DNA of 13,968 nucleotides, taken from positions 1 through 13,968 of the forward strand of contig CAMNGN010000038.1 in the NCBI GenBank assembly GCA_946538475.1, in the 5' to 3' direction. The notes under the pieces were generated by a model that was not told where the DNA came from, ran no database searches, and was given only the letters and a program-made list of their open reading frames with translations. Every line of letters begins with the position of its first letter. Positions within the stretch are counted from its first letter, which is position 1. Position numbers and translations under genes: made by a program. Positions 6,343 through 13,335 of this stretch are shown in pieces. Source of the stretch: an uncultured Blautia sp. (lineage in GTDB: Bacteria > Bacillota > Clostridia > Lachnospirales > Lachnospiraceae).

Positions 6343-8127
6343 ATGAGCAGGGTTCGATTTGCGGTGGTATTTGTTTGTTTTTTTATGATGAGCTGTGGAA
6401 TTGTCCGGGCGGGTATTCTTGACAGATGGGAGGAGAGGACGAGGAAGGAAGATACGCAGGGCGGGAGTGAGCTGAGCGGAGGGGTGGATGACGGGTATGA
6501 GAAAGGGCAGGCTCCTTTGCAGCTCACGGCGGATGACATTGAGAGGATGAATGGCGGGGATGTGACGATGCTCTTCTCGGAGGAGGGATTTCTCACTTTT
6601 CTCAGGGGGAAGTATTTTGATGAGAAGGTGGAGAACGAGGAAGACGGAGTCAGGTCGATTCAGGGGATCGCGGCTCTTTTGGGGCTTTCGAAGGGGTCGG
6701 AGTTCTTCTGTGTGTATAAGGAGGCCAACAGATTTGGCTATACTTTTTATACTTACAAGCAGAGGTATGGGGACCTGACGCTCCAGAATGCCACGCTCAG
6801 GATCGTTGTGGATCCGGAGGGGTACACGGCGGGAGTTGTCAGTTCTTTTCAGCCGAATGTGGGGATCGCGCCTAAGGAGGAGAGTTCGATCACTGCTTTG
6901 CAGGCGGAGGATGTGGTAAGGAGAAGGTATCCGCAGTATGACCTTAAGTTTTATTCGGATTCGGTGCGTCAGACTTCGGTCACCATTGATGGGGTTGCCT
7001 ACCATGCCTGGGCGGTTTTTACGGATTATCCTAAGGAGGCGGGGATCCCTGAGGGGCGAAATTATCTGGAGCATTTGGTTTCTTATCAGGGCAGCTACCT
7101 TGCTTATATGGCTGTTGCTTCGCCGGAGGAGCTTGTGCCGGGGGATAATGTGCAGGAGCAGCTTGCTCTGGCCTGGTTTGAGGGTATGGAGGGGGACACC
7201 TGGACCGGGGAGGTTACGCTGCATGATGGGACGGTGAGGGAGATCACCGTGCCTGTTGTGCGGGATCGGGATACGGGCACATGGTATCTGGCGGATGTGG
7301 AGCGCCACATTTTGTTGTCGGACTGTTTTACTTATCTGAACAGTTTTGAGCTTCTTCCGATAGAGTCGGAGGTGAACGGAGGGTGGCCCGAGCATTATCT
7401 GATCGCTTATGATACTTATATTAAAGTTTATGATTTTTATGACGGGTATGGACAGCGGTCGATAGATGGATTTGGGATGCCGCTTTTGCTGCTTTATGAT
7501 TATTGTGACAGGGCGGGGAACCCGGTTGACAACGCGGCTTTTCTGGGAGTCAGCGCGGGCTGGGGCCTTTTTGGACTCAGTGCTGTCAATGATTATGGGG
7601 AGTGTGTAGATGTGATCGGGCATGAGTTTACGCACGGGGTCACGGGATACACGCTTGCCGGGGACGTTTATGAGAATGAACCCGGGGCGGTGGATGAGGC
7701 GCTCAGTGATATCATGGGAAACCTTTGTGAGATCATGCTTGGGGAGACGGAGGATGAGGACTGGCTTTTGGCGGAGAACTGTGGGGATCCGGTCAGGAGC
7801 ATGAGTTTTCCGTGGCTGGGGAGGCAGCCGGTGACCGTGGGGGGAGATTTTTATCAGGAGCCGGCGGAGGAGCCTTCTATGGAGAATGATTTTGGAGGGG
7901 TGCACACCAACAGCTCGCTCATAGGGCACCTGGCCTGGAAGATGGTGAGCATGGGGATGAGCCTTGAGGAGGCGTTTGGGCTTTGGAAGGAGGCTGCAAA
8001 TCTGCTGACGCCGGTATCGGGGTTTAAGGAGGTGCACCATGCGCTGATTTTTGCGGCGGAGATACGGCAGATGGATGTCCGGTACATGGGCATGATCGAT
8101 ATGATATGCGAGGAGGCGGGATTCTGA
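6343..8127 (+). CDS. Exported M4-family (thermolysin-type) zinc metallopeptidase with propeptide
   Basis: A 594-aa secreted or surface protease precursor. The N-terminus has a basic start and hydrophobic core, then either SPase I cleavage after VRA or, less likely, a lipobox-like MMSC. Residues of roughly 90-190 look like an FTP/PepSY-type inhibitory propeptide (YTYKQRYGDLTLQNATLRI). The catalytic domain has HEFTH (427-431: zinc ligands H427 and H431, base E428), the third zinc ligand E452 in GAVDEALSD, a tyrosine equivalent to thermolysin Y157 (Y443), and H521 in FGGVHTNSS equivalent to thermolysin H231. All key residues are present, so activity is expected. ATG 6343 is chosen because GGAGG lies seven bases upstream and the signal peptide begins there; the TTG at 6316 has no such support. 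The gene probably shares a transcript with the next exported protein. Confidence 0.9.
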   Translation: MSRVRFAVVFVCFFMMSCGIVRAGILDRWEERTRKEDTQGGSELSGGVDDGYEKGQAPLQLTADDIERMNGGDVTMLFSEEGFLTFLRGKYFDEKVENEEDGVRSIQGIAALLGLSKGSEFFCVYKEANRFGYTFYTYKQRYGDLTLQNATLRIVVDPEGYTAGVVSSFQPNVGIAPKEESSITALQAEDVVRRRYPQYDLKFYSDSVRQTSVTIDGVAYHAWAVFTDYPKEAGIPEGRNYLEHLVSYQGSYLAYMAVASPEELVPGDNVQEQLALAWFEGMEGDTWTGEVTLHDGTVREITVPVVRDRDTGTWYLADVERHILLSDCFTYLNSFELLPIESEVNGGWPEHYLIAYDTYIKVYDFYDGYGQRSIDGFGMPLLLLYDYCDRAGNPVDNAAFLGVSAGWGLFGLSAVNDYGECVDVIGHEFTHGVTGYTLAGDVYENEPGAVDEALSDIMGNLCEIMLGETEDEDWLLAENCGDPVRSMSFPWLGRQPVTVGGDFYQEPAEEPSMENDFGGVHTNSSLIGHLAWKMVSMGMSLEEAFGLWKEAANLLTPVSGFKEVHHALIFAAEIRQMDVRYMGMIDMICEEAGF

Positions 8128-8162
8128 GCCGGCGGGGATCAATCGGATTTTGAGCCGGCAGG
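8119..8162 (+). repeat. Short direct repeat at the end of the peptidase gene
   Basis: An 18-bp unit at 8119-8136, spanning the stop codon, recurs at 8145-8162 with 16 of 18 bases the same, shifted by 26 bases. The second copy would again read Gly-Phe-stop. It looks like a small local duplication of the gene's 3' end. No T-run terminator is visible in the 147 bases before the next gene. Confidence 0.55.
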
Positions 8163-8274
8163 CAGTGGGATTTTTCGGGATGTCAGGAATTTTTGGCTGA
8201 ATGATGGGAAACGCCTGCGGGGACGCGGGTTAAAGAGCTTTTTACAAAGTGTGATCAATGAAAAGGAGGAAGTT

Positions 8275-9516
8275 ATGAGGAGAAAGAGTACAGCTTTGTT
8301 TGTCACAGCGGTTTTTACGGCTGCGCTGCTTGCGGCAGGGACGGTATGTGCGGAGGCCGGGGAGGAGCTCAGCATTTATGGGGGCATCGGATTAAGCAAT
8401 GATCTGGCGGCGCCCGGCATGGATGAGCCGGTTGGCGGGGATGTCATTGCTCTTGACGACATCAGCATTTCGGTCGAGGTGCCGGAGTACAAGGTGATCA
8501 AACAGGAGGATGGTTTTGTCTATATTTATACAGGGGAAGAGGGGTTTATTCCTTATGTGATCATTGGGGCCTATGATTTTGTGTCGGATAATTTTGCGGA
8601 TTCGTTTACCGGGTATATGGCGGGCGTATATTCTGACCTTGATGTGACGGAGGCGCCGGTGCATATCACGCTGAATGGTATGGATTTTGAGCAGATCGGA
8701 TATGAGTATTCTGCGGGGGATTATACTATCAGTGATACGCGTCTTTTTACGCAGTGGAACAGTCGCACGTTGATGTTTGGTATGAAGGAGGTTCCGGAGA
8801 CGGGGGATGTCATCGGGGCTAATTTCCTGAACAATGTTGCGGGGAGTTATCTGCCGCTGGCGGGCGGTGATGGTGATTATGTGAACCATGTCGATGCCGA
8901 CCGCAGTGTCTGGGGGCCCTGGACGACGATCCCCGGGGGTAATGATCCGGTGATCGAGGGACCCGATCCCGAGCCGGCTCCGGGATCGGAAGGGACTGTA
9001 GGCGGGAGTTCTTCTTCTGTCGGGTCGGGGATGGACAATGCGCCTGACGGGCAGGATGAGCCGGAGGGGCGTATCAATTTTGACGAGTCTGTGGCGGGGT
9101 ACGAGGGTACCTGGGTCAGTTTTGAGGATGGTTTCAGGCTGTACCTTCCTTCTGTCTGGAGCATCTATGATCTTTCGGATGCGCAGAGGAATGCCGGGGC
9201 GATCTATATGGTGTATGATGGGAACAATCCTGTCAATCCGGCTTATGTCGAGGTGGATTTTACCGCGAGCGAGGGGATCACAACGCTTGATGAGGCGGCC
9301 GAGATCCTGAGGTATGCAGGGTATACCATCGATGATATTCTGGATGTGAACGGTATGCCGTGTGTCGCTTATTCGAGCGCGGAGAGGGATCTTACCGGGC
9401 TTATGTTCTTCCACCCGATGTCGAAGGACTATATCATGGTGGTTATCGGCGGGGCGTATTCGGGGAATACGGATACCATCGCCTCGATTCTTTGTTCGCT
9501 TACACCGACAGTATGA
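8275..9516 (+). CDS. Exported protein of unknown function with two related domains
   Basis: The function is not recognised. The protein has 413 aa and a classical signal peptide: basic MRRK, hydrophobic core, then A-E-A for SPase I cleavage near residue 28. After it come a first domain (about 65-195), a low-complexity Gly/Ser/Pro/acidic linker (about 220-265), and a second domain (about 270-413). The domains share an order of elements: a beta-rich opening, an 'LNGM' or 'VNGM' motif (133-136 and 358-361), a Y/S/A-rich strand, then aromatic strands ending in 'YLP' or 'LTP'. This suggests a divergent duplication, possibly of a PsbP/DUF1795-like fold (low confidence). The mature part is strongly acidic. 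ATG 8275 is preceded by AAGGAGG (8263-8269). With no promoter or terminator seen in the 147-base gap, it is probably read with the upstream peptidase and may be its substrate, inhibitor or partner. Confidence 0.85.
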   Translation: MRRKSTALFVTAVFTAALLAAGTVCAEAGEELSIYGGIGLSNDLAAPGMDEPVGGDVIALDDISISVEVPEYKVIKQEDGFVYIYTGEEGFIPYVIIGAYDFVSDNFADSFTGYMAGVYSDLDVTEAPVHITLNGMDFEQIGYEYSAGDYTISDTRLFTQWNSRTLMFGMKEVPETGDVIGANFLNNVAGSYLPLAGGDGDYVNHVDADRSVWGPWTTIPGGNDPVIEGPDPEPAPGSEGTVGGSSSSVGSGMDNAPDGQDEPEGRINFDESVAGYEGTWVSFEDGFRLYLPSVWSIYDLSDAQRNAGAIYMVYDGNNPVNPAYVEVDFTASEGITTLDEAAEILRYAGYTIDDILDVNGMPCVAYSSAERDLTGLMFFHPMSKDYIMVVIGGAYSGNTDTIASILCSLTPTV

Positions 9517-9521
9517 TTTGC

Positions 9522-9618
9522 ATGGAACATGGGGACGGTTCCTCGTTCCACCCGGAAATACATAAGGGTTATTCCTGTGTATGGTTGGGTGGAACGAGGA
9601 ACCGTCCCCATGTTCCAT
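9522..9618. repeat. Long palindromic intergenic element, copy 2 (32-bp perfect arms)
   Basis: Arms 9522-9553 and 9587-9618 are perfectly complementary over 32 bp around a 33-base loop, the same loop length as copy 1. Within the left arm TGGAAC (9523-9528) pairs with GTTCCA (9545-9550) around the core TGGGGACGGTTCC. Copy 1 has different flanks (AACACA/TGTGTT) at the same places, so pairing is kept while sequence changes. It starts five bases after the exported-protein stop codon and may also end that transcript. It lies 23 bases upstream of the hydratase promoter. Confidence 0.9.
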
Positions 9619-9641
9619 TTCCCGTGGGTTCATTGTAGGCT

Positions 9642-9670
9642 TTGACACACTCCTCTTCTTATATTATACT
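9642..9670 (+). promoter_or_regulatory. Strong sigma-A promoter of the hydratase gene
   Basis: Perfect TTGACA (9642-9647), a 17-base spacer, and TATACT (9665-9670, 5 of 6). The predicted start near 9677 gives a leader of about 70 bases. Confidence 0.8.
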
Positions 9671-9679
9671 GTAGAGCGT

Positions 9680-9718
9680 AAAAGCACAGAAACGACGGAG
9701 CCTGCTTTTTTGCGGCTC
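9680..9718 (+). promoter_or_regulatory. Leader with two mutually exclusive hairpins
   Basis: AAAAGCA (9680-9686) pairs with TGCTTTT (9703-9709), followed by one more T: a terminator-like stem with a 16-base loop. GAGCC (9698-9702) lies in that loop and pairs with GGCTC (9714-9718) instead, with the TGCTTTT in its own loop. The two helices interlock, so they would form either a switch or a pseudoknot. The stems are short, and regulation is only a possibility. Confidence 0.35.
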
Positions 9719-9746
9719 AATGTAATGAAGAACCAAGGAGTAGATT

Positions 9747-12002
9747 ATGAAATTATATGACGGCGGAGTTTATCTGGTTAACGGTTCTGTTGTGGAGGAG
9801 GAGAAGGCCTGTCTTCCGGTTTCGAGGGAAGAGGCGGCCAAGAACACCATCGCTTATGGCATCCTTAAGGACCACAATGTTTCCGGGAACATGGACAAGC
9901 TTCAGATCAAGTTTGACAAGCTGACTTCCCATGATATCACGTTTGTGGGCATCATCCAGACGGCCAGGGCTTCGGGATTGGAAAAATTCCCCATCCCTTA
10001 TGTGCTGACCAACTGCCACAATTCGCTTTGTGCGGTAGGTGGGACGATCAACGAGGATGATCACATGTTTGGCCTCACCTGCGCCAGGAAGTATGGTGGA
10101 GTGTATGTGCCGCCTCACCAGGCAGTCATCCATCAGTTTGCGCGTGAGATGCTTGCGGGCGGCGGAAAGATGATCCTTGGTTCGGACAGCCACACTCGTT
10201 ATGGGGCGCTTGGCACCATGGCGGTCGGTGAGGGTGGACCTGAGCTGGTTAAGCAGCTTCTTTCGCAGACTTATGATATCAATATGCCTAAGGTCGTGGC
10301 CATTTATCTCACAGGGGCTCCGCGTCCGGGGGTCGGACCGCAGGATGTGGCGCTGGCGATCATCGGTAAGGTCTTTGGCAATGGGTATGTCAAGAATAAA
10401 GTGATGGAGTTTGTGGGGCCGGGCGTTGCTTCGCTCAGCGCTGATTTCCGTATCGGTGTCGATGTCATGACGACCGAGACCACCTGCCTTTCTTCCATCT
10501 GGCAGACGGATGAAAAGATCGAGGAGTTCTATGAGATCCACGGGCGCAGCGAGGATTATAAGGAGCTTAAGCCGGGTGACACGGCTTACTATGATGGGTG
10601 TGTGGAGATCGACCTGAGTGAGATCAGGCCGATGATCGCCATGCCGTTCCATCCGAGCAATACTTACACCATCGATGAGCTGAAGGCGAATTTGGATGAT
10701 ATCCTGGCGGATGTCGAGAAGCGTGCGGCGGTCAGCCTGGATAACAAGGTTCCTTATACCCTTCGTGACAAGGTGATCGATGGCAAGCTTTATGTGGAGC
10801 AGGGGATCATTGCCGGCTGTGCGGGCGGCGGTTTTGAGAACATCTGTGCGGCGGCTGACATTCTGAAGGGCAAGAGCATTGGGGCGGGTGCCTTTACGCT
10901 CAGTGTGTACCCGGCCAGTACGCCGATCTATATGGAACTGGCCAGGAATGGAGTGCTGGCCGATCTGCTGGCTACGGGGGCTGTGGTCAAGACTGCTTTC
11001 TGCGGACCTTGCTTTGGCGCGGGGGATACGCCGGCCAACAATGCGCTCAGCATCAGGCACACGACCAGGAACTTCCCCAACAGGGAGGGCTCCAGGATCC
11101 AGAACGGCCAGATTTCTTCGGTGGCTCTTATGGATGCCAGGTCGATCGCTGCGACTGCGGCCAACAAGGGCTTCCTGACTTCGGCTGAGGAGTATACAGG
11201 GGAGTACACCGGTCAGAAGTACTTCTTTGACAAGACGATCTATGAGAACAGAGTTTTTGACAGCAAGGGTGTTGCGGATCCTTCTGTCGAGATTCAGTTT
11301 GGCCCGAACATCAAGGACTGGCCGAAGATGCCTGCTCTTGCGGGGAATCTGGTGCTCAAGGTGGTTTCCGAGATCCACGATCCGGTCACGACTACGGATG
11401 AGCTGATCCCGTCGGGCGAGACTTCGTCGTATCGTTCCAACCCGCTGGGGCTTGCAGAGTTTGCCCTTTCCCGTAAGGATCCCGCGTATGTAGGTCGGGC
11501 GAAGGAGATTCAGAAGGCTGAGAAGGCGATCGAGGCGGGAGAGGATCCGGTCGCGGCGGTTCCCGAGCTTGCGGGCGTGCTGAAGACGATCGCTGCCGCT
11601 TATCCCGATGCGGCTTCGGACCTGGGTTTCGGAAGCACGATCTTTGCGGTCAAGCCGGGCGACGGTTCTGCGAGAGAGCAGGCGGCTTCCTGCCAGAAGG
11701 TGCTCGGCGGCTGGGCAAATGTGGCCAATGAGTATGCGACCAAGAGATATCGCTCCAATCTGATCAACTGGGGCATGCTGCCGTTCCTCATCAAGGAGGG
11801 CGAGCTGCCGTTCGCGAACGGGGATTACCTGTTTTTCCCGGGAATCAGGGAAGCTGTGGAGCGGAAGGCCGATGTGATCAAAGGATATACCGTGAAGGGG
11901 GATGCTCTTGAAGAGTTTGTGGTAACGCTGGGTGAGCTGACGGATGATGAGAGGGATATTATACTTAAGGGGTGCCTCATCAACTACAATGCGAGACGCT
12001 GA
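9747..12002 (+). CDS. Aconitase-superfamily hydratase (YbhJ-like)
   Basis: A cytoplasmic 4Fe-4S (de)hydratase, 751 aa, the size of the YbhJ-type branch of the aconitase family rather than of AcnA or LeuC. Three cysteines can hold the cluster: C358 in IIAGCAGGGFEN, and C419 and C422 in FCGPCFGAG. Other superfamily marks are SDSHT (146-150) with GTMAVGEGGPELV, RNFPNREGS (441-449), TTTDELIPSG (548-557) and, in the C-terminal swivel domain, GSAREQAA (640-647) and YRSNLINWGMLPF. The substrate is a hydroxy-acid in related enzymes but is not known for this branch. ATG 9747 has AAGGAG six bases upstream. It is transcribed alone from a strong promoter, with no isocitrate dehydrogenase or citrate synthase gene beside it, so membership of a TCA segment cannot be inferred from context. 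Confidence 0.9.
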   Translation: MKLYDGGVYLVNGSVVEEEKACLPVSREEAAKNTIAYGILKDHNVSGNMDKLQIKFDKLTSHDITFVGIIQTARASGLEKFPIPYVLTNCHNSLCAVGGTINEDDHMFGLTCARKYGGVYVPPHQAVIHQFAREMLAGGGKMILGSDSHTRYGALGTMAVGEGGPELVKQLLSQTYDINMPKVVAIYLTGAPRPGVGPQDVALAIIGKVFGNGYVKNKVMEFVGPGVASLSADFRIGVDVMTTETTCLSSIWQTDEKIEEFYEIHGRSEDYKELKPGDTAYYDGCVEIDLSEIRPMIAMPFHPSNTYTIDELKANLDDILADVEKRAAVSLDNKVPYTLRDKVIDGKLYVEQGIIAGCAGGGFENICAAADILKGKSIGAGAFTLSVYPASTPIYMELARNGVLADLLATGAVVKTAFCGPCFGAGDTPANNALSIRHTTRNFPNREGSRIQNGQISSVALMDARSIAATAANKGFLTSAEEYTGEYTGQKYFFDKTIYENRVFDSKGVADPSVEIQFGPNIKDWPKMPALAGNLVLKVVSEIHDPVTTTDELIPSGETSSYRSNPLGLAEFALSRKDPAYVGRAKEIQKAEKAIEAGEDPVAAVPELAGVLKTIAAAYPDAASDLGFGSTIFAVKPGDGSAREQAASCQKVLGGWANVANEYATKRYRSNLINWGMLPFLIKEGELPFANGDYLFFPGIREAVERKADVIKGYTVKGDALEEFVVTLGELTDDERDIILKGCLINYNARR

Positions 12003-12012
12003 CGCTGGGGCC

Positions 12013-12177
12013 TTTTGAGGGCGATTGCCCTCAAGCACCCCGCGACTCGGGGGAGAGGAGCGCTCGGAGTTGCGAAGCCCGCCTTCCGGTCTTCGCTCCG
12101 CTCCGGTCGTTGCCAAACGGGTGCCACCGGCACCCGGCAACCCCCGAACCCCCTCTCCTTCCGGGCACGCTTTTTTT
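12013..12177 (+). repeat. GC-rich multi-hairpin intergenic element downstream of the hydratase
   Basis: Beginning about ten bases after the hydratase stop are three clear stem-loops. The first is TTGAGGGC/GCCCTCAA (12015-12022 and 12027-12034, loop GATT). The second is GCGAAG/CTTCGC (12072-12077 and 12091-12096), extended across a bulge by CGGA/TCCG. The third is a long one at 12109-12141 where GTTGCC/GGCAAC encloses GGGTGCC/GGCACCC. CGGGGG and CCCCCG can close the outside. A run of seven T (12171-12177) ends it. It is far richer in G+C than the DNA that follows. It may be a repeated intergenic element, a small RNA, or an elaborate 3' end of the hydratase mRNA. The reading frames across it look fortuitous. 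Confidence 0.65.
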
Positions 12178-12213
12178 GACACAGTTACATTGTGAATATA
12201 GTGATAGTCTTTT

Positions 12214-12241
12214 AAAAACTCGAGCGATGCTCGAGTTTTTT
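12214..12241. terminator. Intrinsic terminator, potentially bidirectional
   Basis: AAAAACTCGAGC (12214-12225) and GCTCGAGTTTTT (12229-12240) form a perfect 12-bp stem with a GAT loop, followed by T. The A-run on the other side makes it work in either direction. It separates the hydratase transcript from the A+T-rich region that follows. Confidence 0.85.
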
Positions 12242-12354
12242 GATTGTAAATATATGAAGTTTTATAAATGTTTATAATGTTTGAACAATATGATGAATAT
12301 ATTCTTTATAAACAGAATATACATAAAAATCACCAAAAATTTTCGAAATTATGC

Positions 12355-12383
12355 TTGACATATTCGGAAATGAGTGGTAGTAT
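12355..12383 (+). promoter_or_regulatory. Strong sigma-A promoter reading into the gene-free region
   Basis: Perfect TTGACA (12355-12360), a 17-base spacer and TAGTAT (12378-12383), with TGG just before the -10 box (extended -10). The predicted start is near 12390. No plausible open reading frame with a Shine-Dalgarno follows for more than 800 bases, which points to an untranslated product. Confidence 0.7.
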
Positions 12384-12439
12384 GAGTACATCAAAAAACA
12401 AGAGAAAAAAAACCTCTTGAACACCGGTATTCATACTAC
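12377..12439. repeat. Inverted repeat overlapping the -10 box of the RNA promoter
   Basis: GTAGTATGAGTAC (12377-12389) pairs over 13 positions, one of them G-U, with GTATTCATACTAC (12427-12439). Between them CAAGAG (12399-12404) pairs with CTCTTG (12414-12419). Because one arm contains the -10 box, the repeat may be an operator or cruciform. Alternatively the RNA starts further upstream than predicted and this is its first helix. Confidence 0.55.
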
Positions 12440-13298
12440 AGTGTCGGAGCTGTAGATCAGAAATGAAACGAGTGAGAAAGGATCAGGTGAACTCCATTGA
12501 AAAGGTAAGTAATCCCCCATCAATATGAAGTGACAGGAACCGCGTTTCCTGCAAGAAAGACCCGATACATATTGAGATGAGAACAGTTCCTGAACATGCA
12601 GAGGAACAAAGGTATCGGAGTATTATAGAAGCGGTTTTTCATATTGAACAGATGTCACAAAACCGGTACAGAGATCCCGATTTTCGTGTGAAGAAACGAA
12701 AAGAAGGAGAGTATAACCCGCATCCCGGAAGTCGTCCGAAAGAAGAGTTTCGGAGAATTTCTTAAAAAGGGATAGGAAGATACTTTGAGAATCTCATCGG
12801 CATCATAGGATGAGGATCGAAGCTGTGCATCGGATGAATACTAAGAGGTATTCGGGATAAGAAATTTCAGGGAACTTTTTCTAAAATAGAAAATCTGCGA
12901 AGTAAAGACAAATGTTTATAAATATGATAAAGATTTGAGCAGAAGATCATTTTAAAAGAGATAAGCGGATTTGGATTTAAAAAGTTAAGTTCAGGATTGT
13001 TTATAGAGAAGAAAAAGTATAGCCTTGATTTCATCCAATAAAAAATCGAATTATAGTACGTGAAATTATAATTCAAAATCTATAAAACTTTCTAAGTAAG
13101 CGGCATAGCCGATTATGAGCAGGAAATACATACAAAAGAAGGACCGAAGATAGATTCGGTTATAAAAATATAATATAGAAGAATAAAATATTAAAGAATA
13201 CGAGGTAAAAAATTGAATAAAGAAGTATTTTAGGATGGTCATCATTTCAGGAGAATGAAACCGAAAAAAGGTTCATTAAGAAATGGTGGCCATCCTTA
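12390..13298 (+). ncRNA. Candidate large structured non-coding RNA
   Basis: About 900 bases without a credible gene follow a strong promoter and are unusually dense in local hairpins. They include CTACAG/CTGTAG (12436-12441/12450-12455); CAATATG/CATATTG (12521-12527/12568-12574) enclosing CAGGAA/TTCCTG (12534-12539/12546-12551); GTTCCT/AGGAAC (12586-12591/12602-12607); CGGTTTT/AAAACCG (12632-12638/12659-12665) inside ATCGG/CCGAT; TTTTCGT/ACGAAAA (12681-12687/12696-12702); TCCGAAA/TTTCGGA (12735-12741/12748-12754); CTCATC/GATGAG (12793-12798/12809-12814); GAATAC/GTATTC (12836-12841/12848-12853); TTTTCTA/TAGAAAA (12877-12883/12887-12893); GAATTATA/TATAATTC (13048-13055/13067-13074); ACCGAA/TTCGGT (13143-13148/13155-13160); and a final long stem at 13232-13296. 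Several loops are six bases and purine-rich (GAAGAG, TAAGAG, GATAGA), as loops used for long-range contacts can be. Size and style recall the large ornate bacterial RNAs (ROOL, GOLLD), but no known consensus was recognised and the ends are approximate. Confidence 0.5.
13232..13296 (+). other. Long two-part RNA hairpin before the DUF45 gene
   Basis: Positions 13232-13246 pair with 13282-13296 over 15 uninterrupted base pairs, two of them G-U. After an internal loop, AATGAA/TTCATT and CC/GG (13254-13262 with 13270-13277) add 8 bp around one bulged A. The wobble pairs mean the helix is perfect only as RNA. AGGAG and an ATG (13255) lie inside it, so that ATG would be hidden. It is either the last domain of the structured RNA or a translational control element of the gene that follows. 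Confidence 0.6.
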
Positions 13299-13335
13299 TT
13301 CGTTTCTGCATCGAGGAAGGATATGGAAAGAACAG

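Noticed and set aside
6097..8142. A 681-aa open frame opposite the M4 peptidase
   Set aside because: The plus-strand gene has intact catalytic motifs; the antisense product is Arg/Pro/His-rich and domain-free.
8392..9648. A 418-aa open frame opposite the exported protein
   Set aside because: Shadow of a gene with a clear signal peptide and Shine-Dalgarno; the antisense frame also runs through the palindromic element.
9753..12182. An 809-aa open frame on the minus strand opposite the hydratase
   Set aside because: It mirrors the codon pattern of a clearly real gene, its translation is rich in Arg, Leu and Ile without domain logic, and it has no start signal.
12176..12202. TTGACA followed by TATAGT as a promoter
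   Set aside because: The spacer is 15 bases (or the -10 is very poor at 17), and transcription would meet the perfect terminator at 12214 almost at once; the TTGACA comes from the end of a T-run.
11972..12277. A 101-aa frame overlapping the end of the hydratase gene
   Set aside because: It starts inside the hydratase in another frame and runs through the GC-rich hairpins and the terminator.
12536..12544. GGAACCGCG, resembling the T-box core motif
   Set aside because: It forms the loop side of a small hairpin; no T-box Stem I, antiterminator/terminator pair or amino-acid-related downstream gene is seen.
12577..12765. A 62-aa frame in the A+T-rich region
   Set aside because: No Shine-Dalgarno, no recognisable domain, and the frame is covered by at least three perfect 7-bp RNA hairpins, so structure explains it better. 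Conservation of the peptide would reopen this.
13255..13335. Upstream ATG start for the DUF45 protein
   Set aside because: Only one base separates it from AGGAG, it is buried in a long RNA hairpin, and the added 27 residues do not resemble the family.
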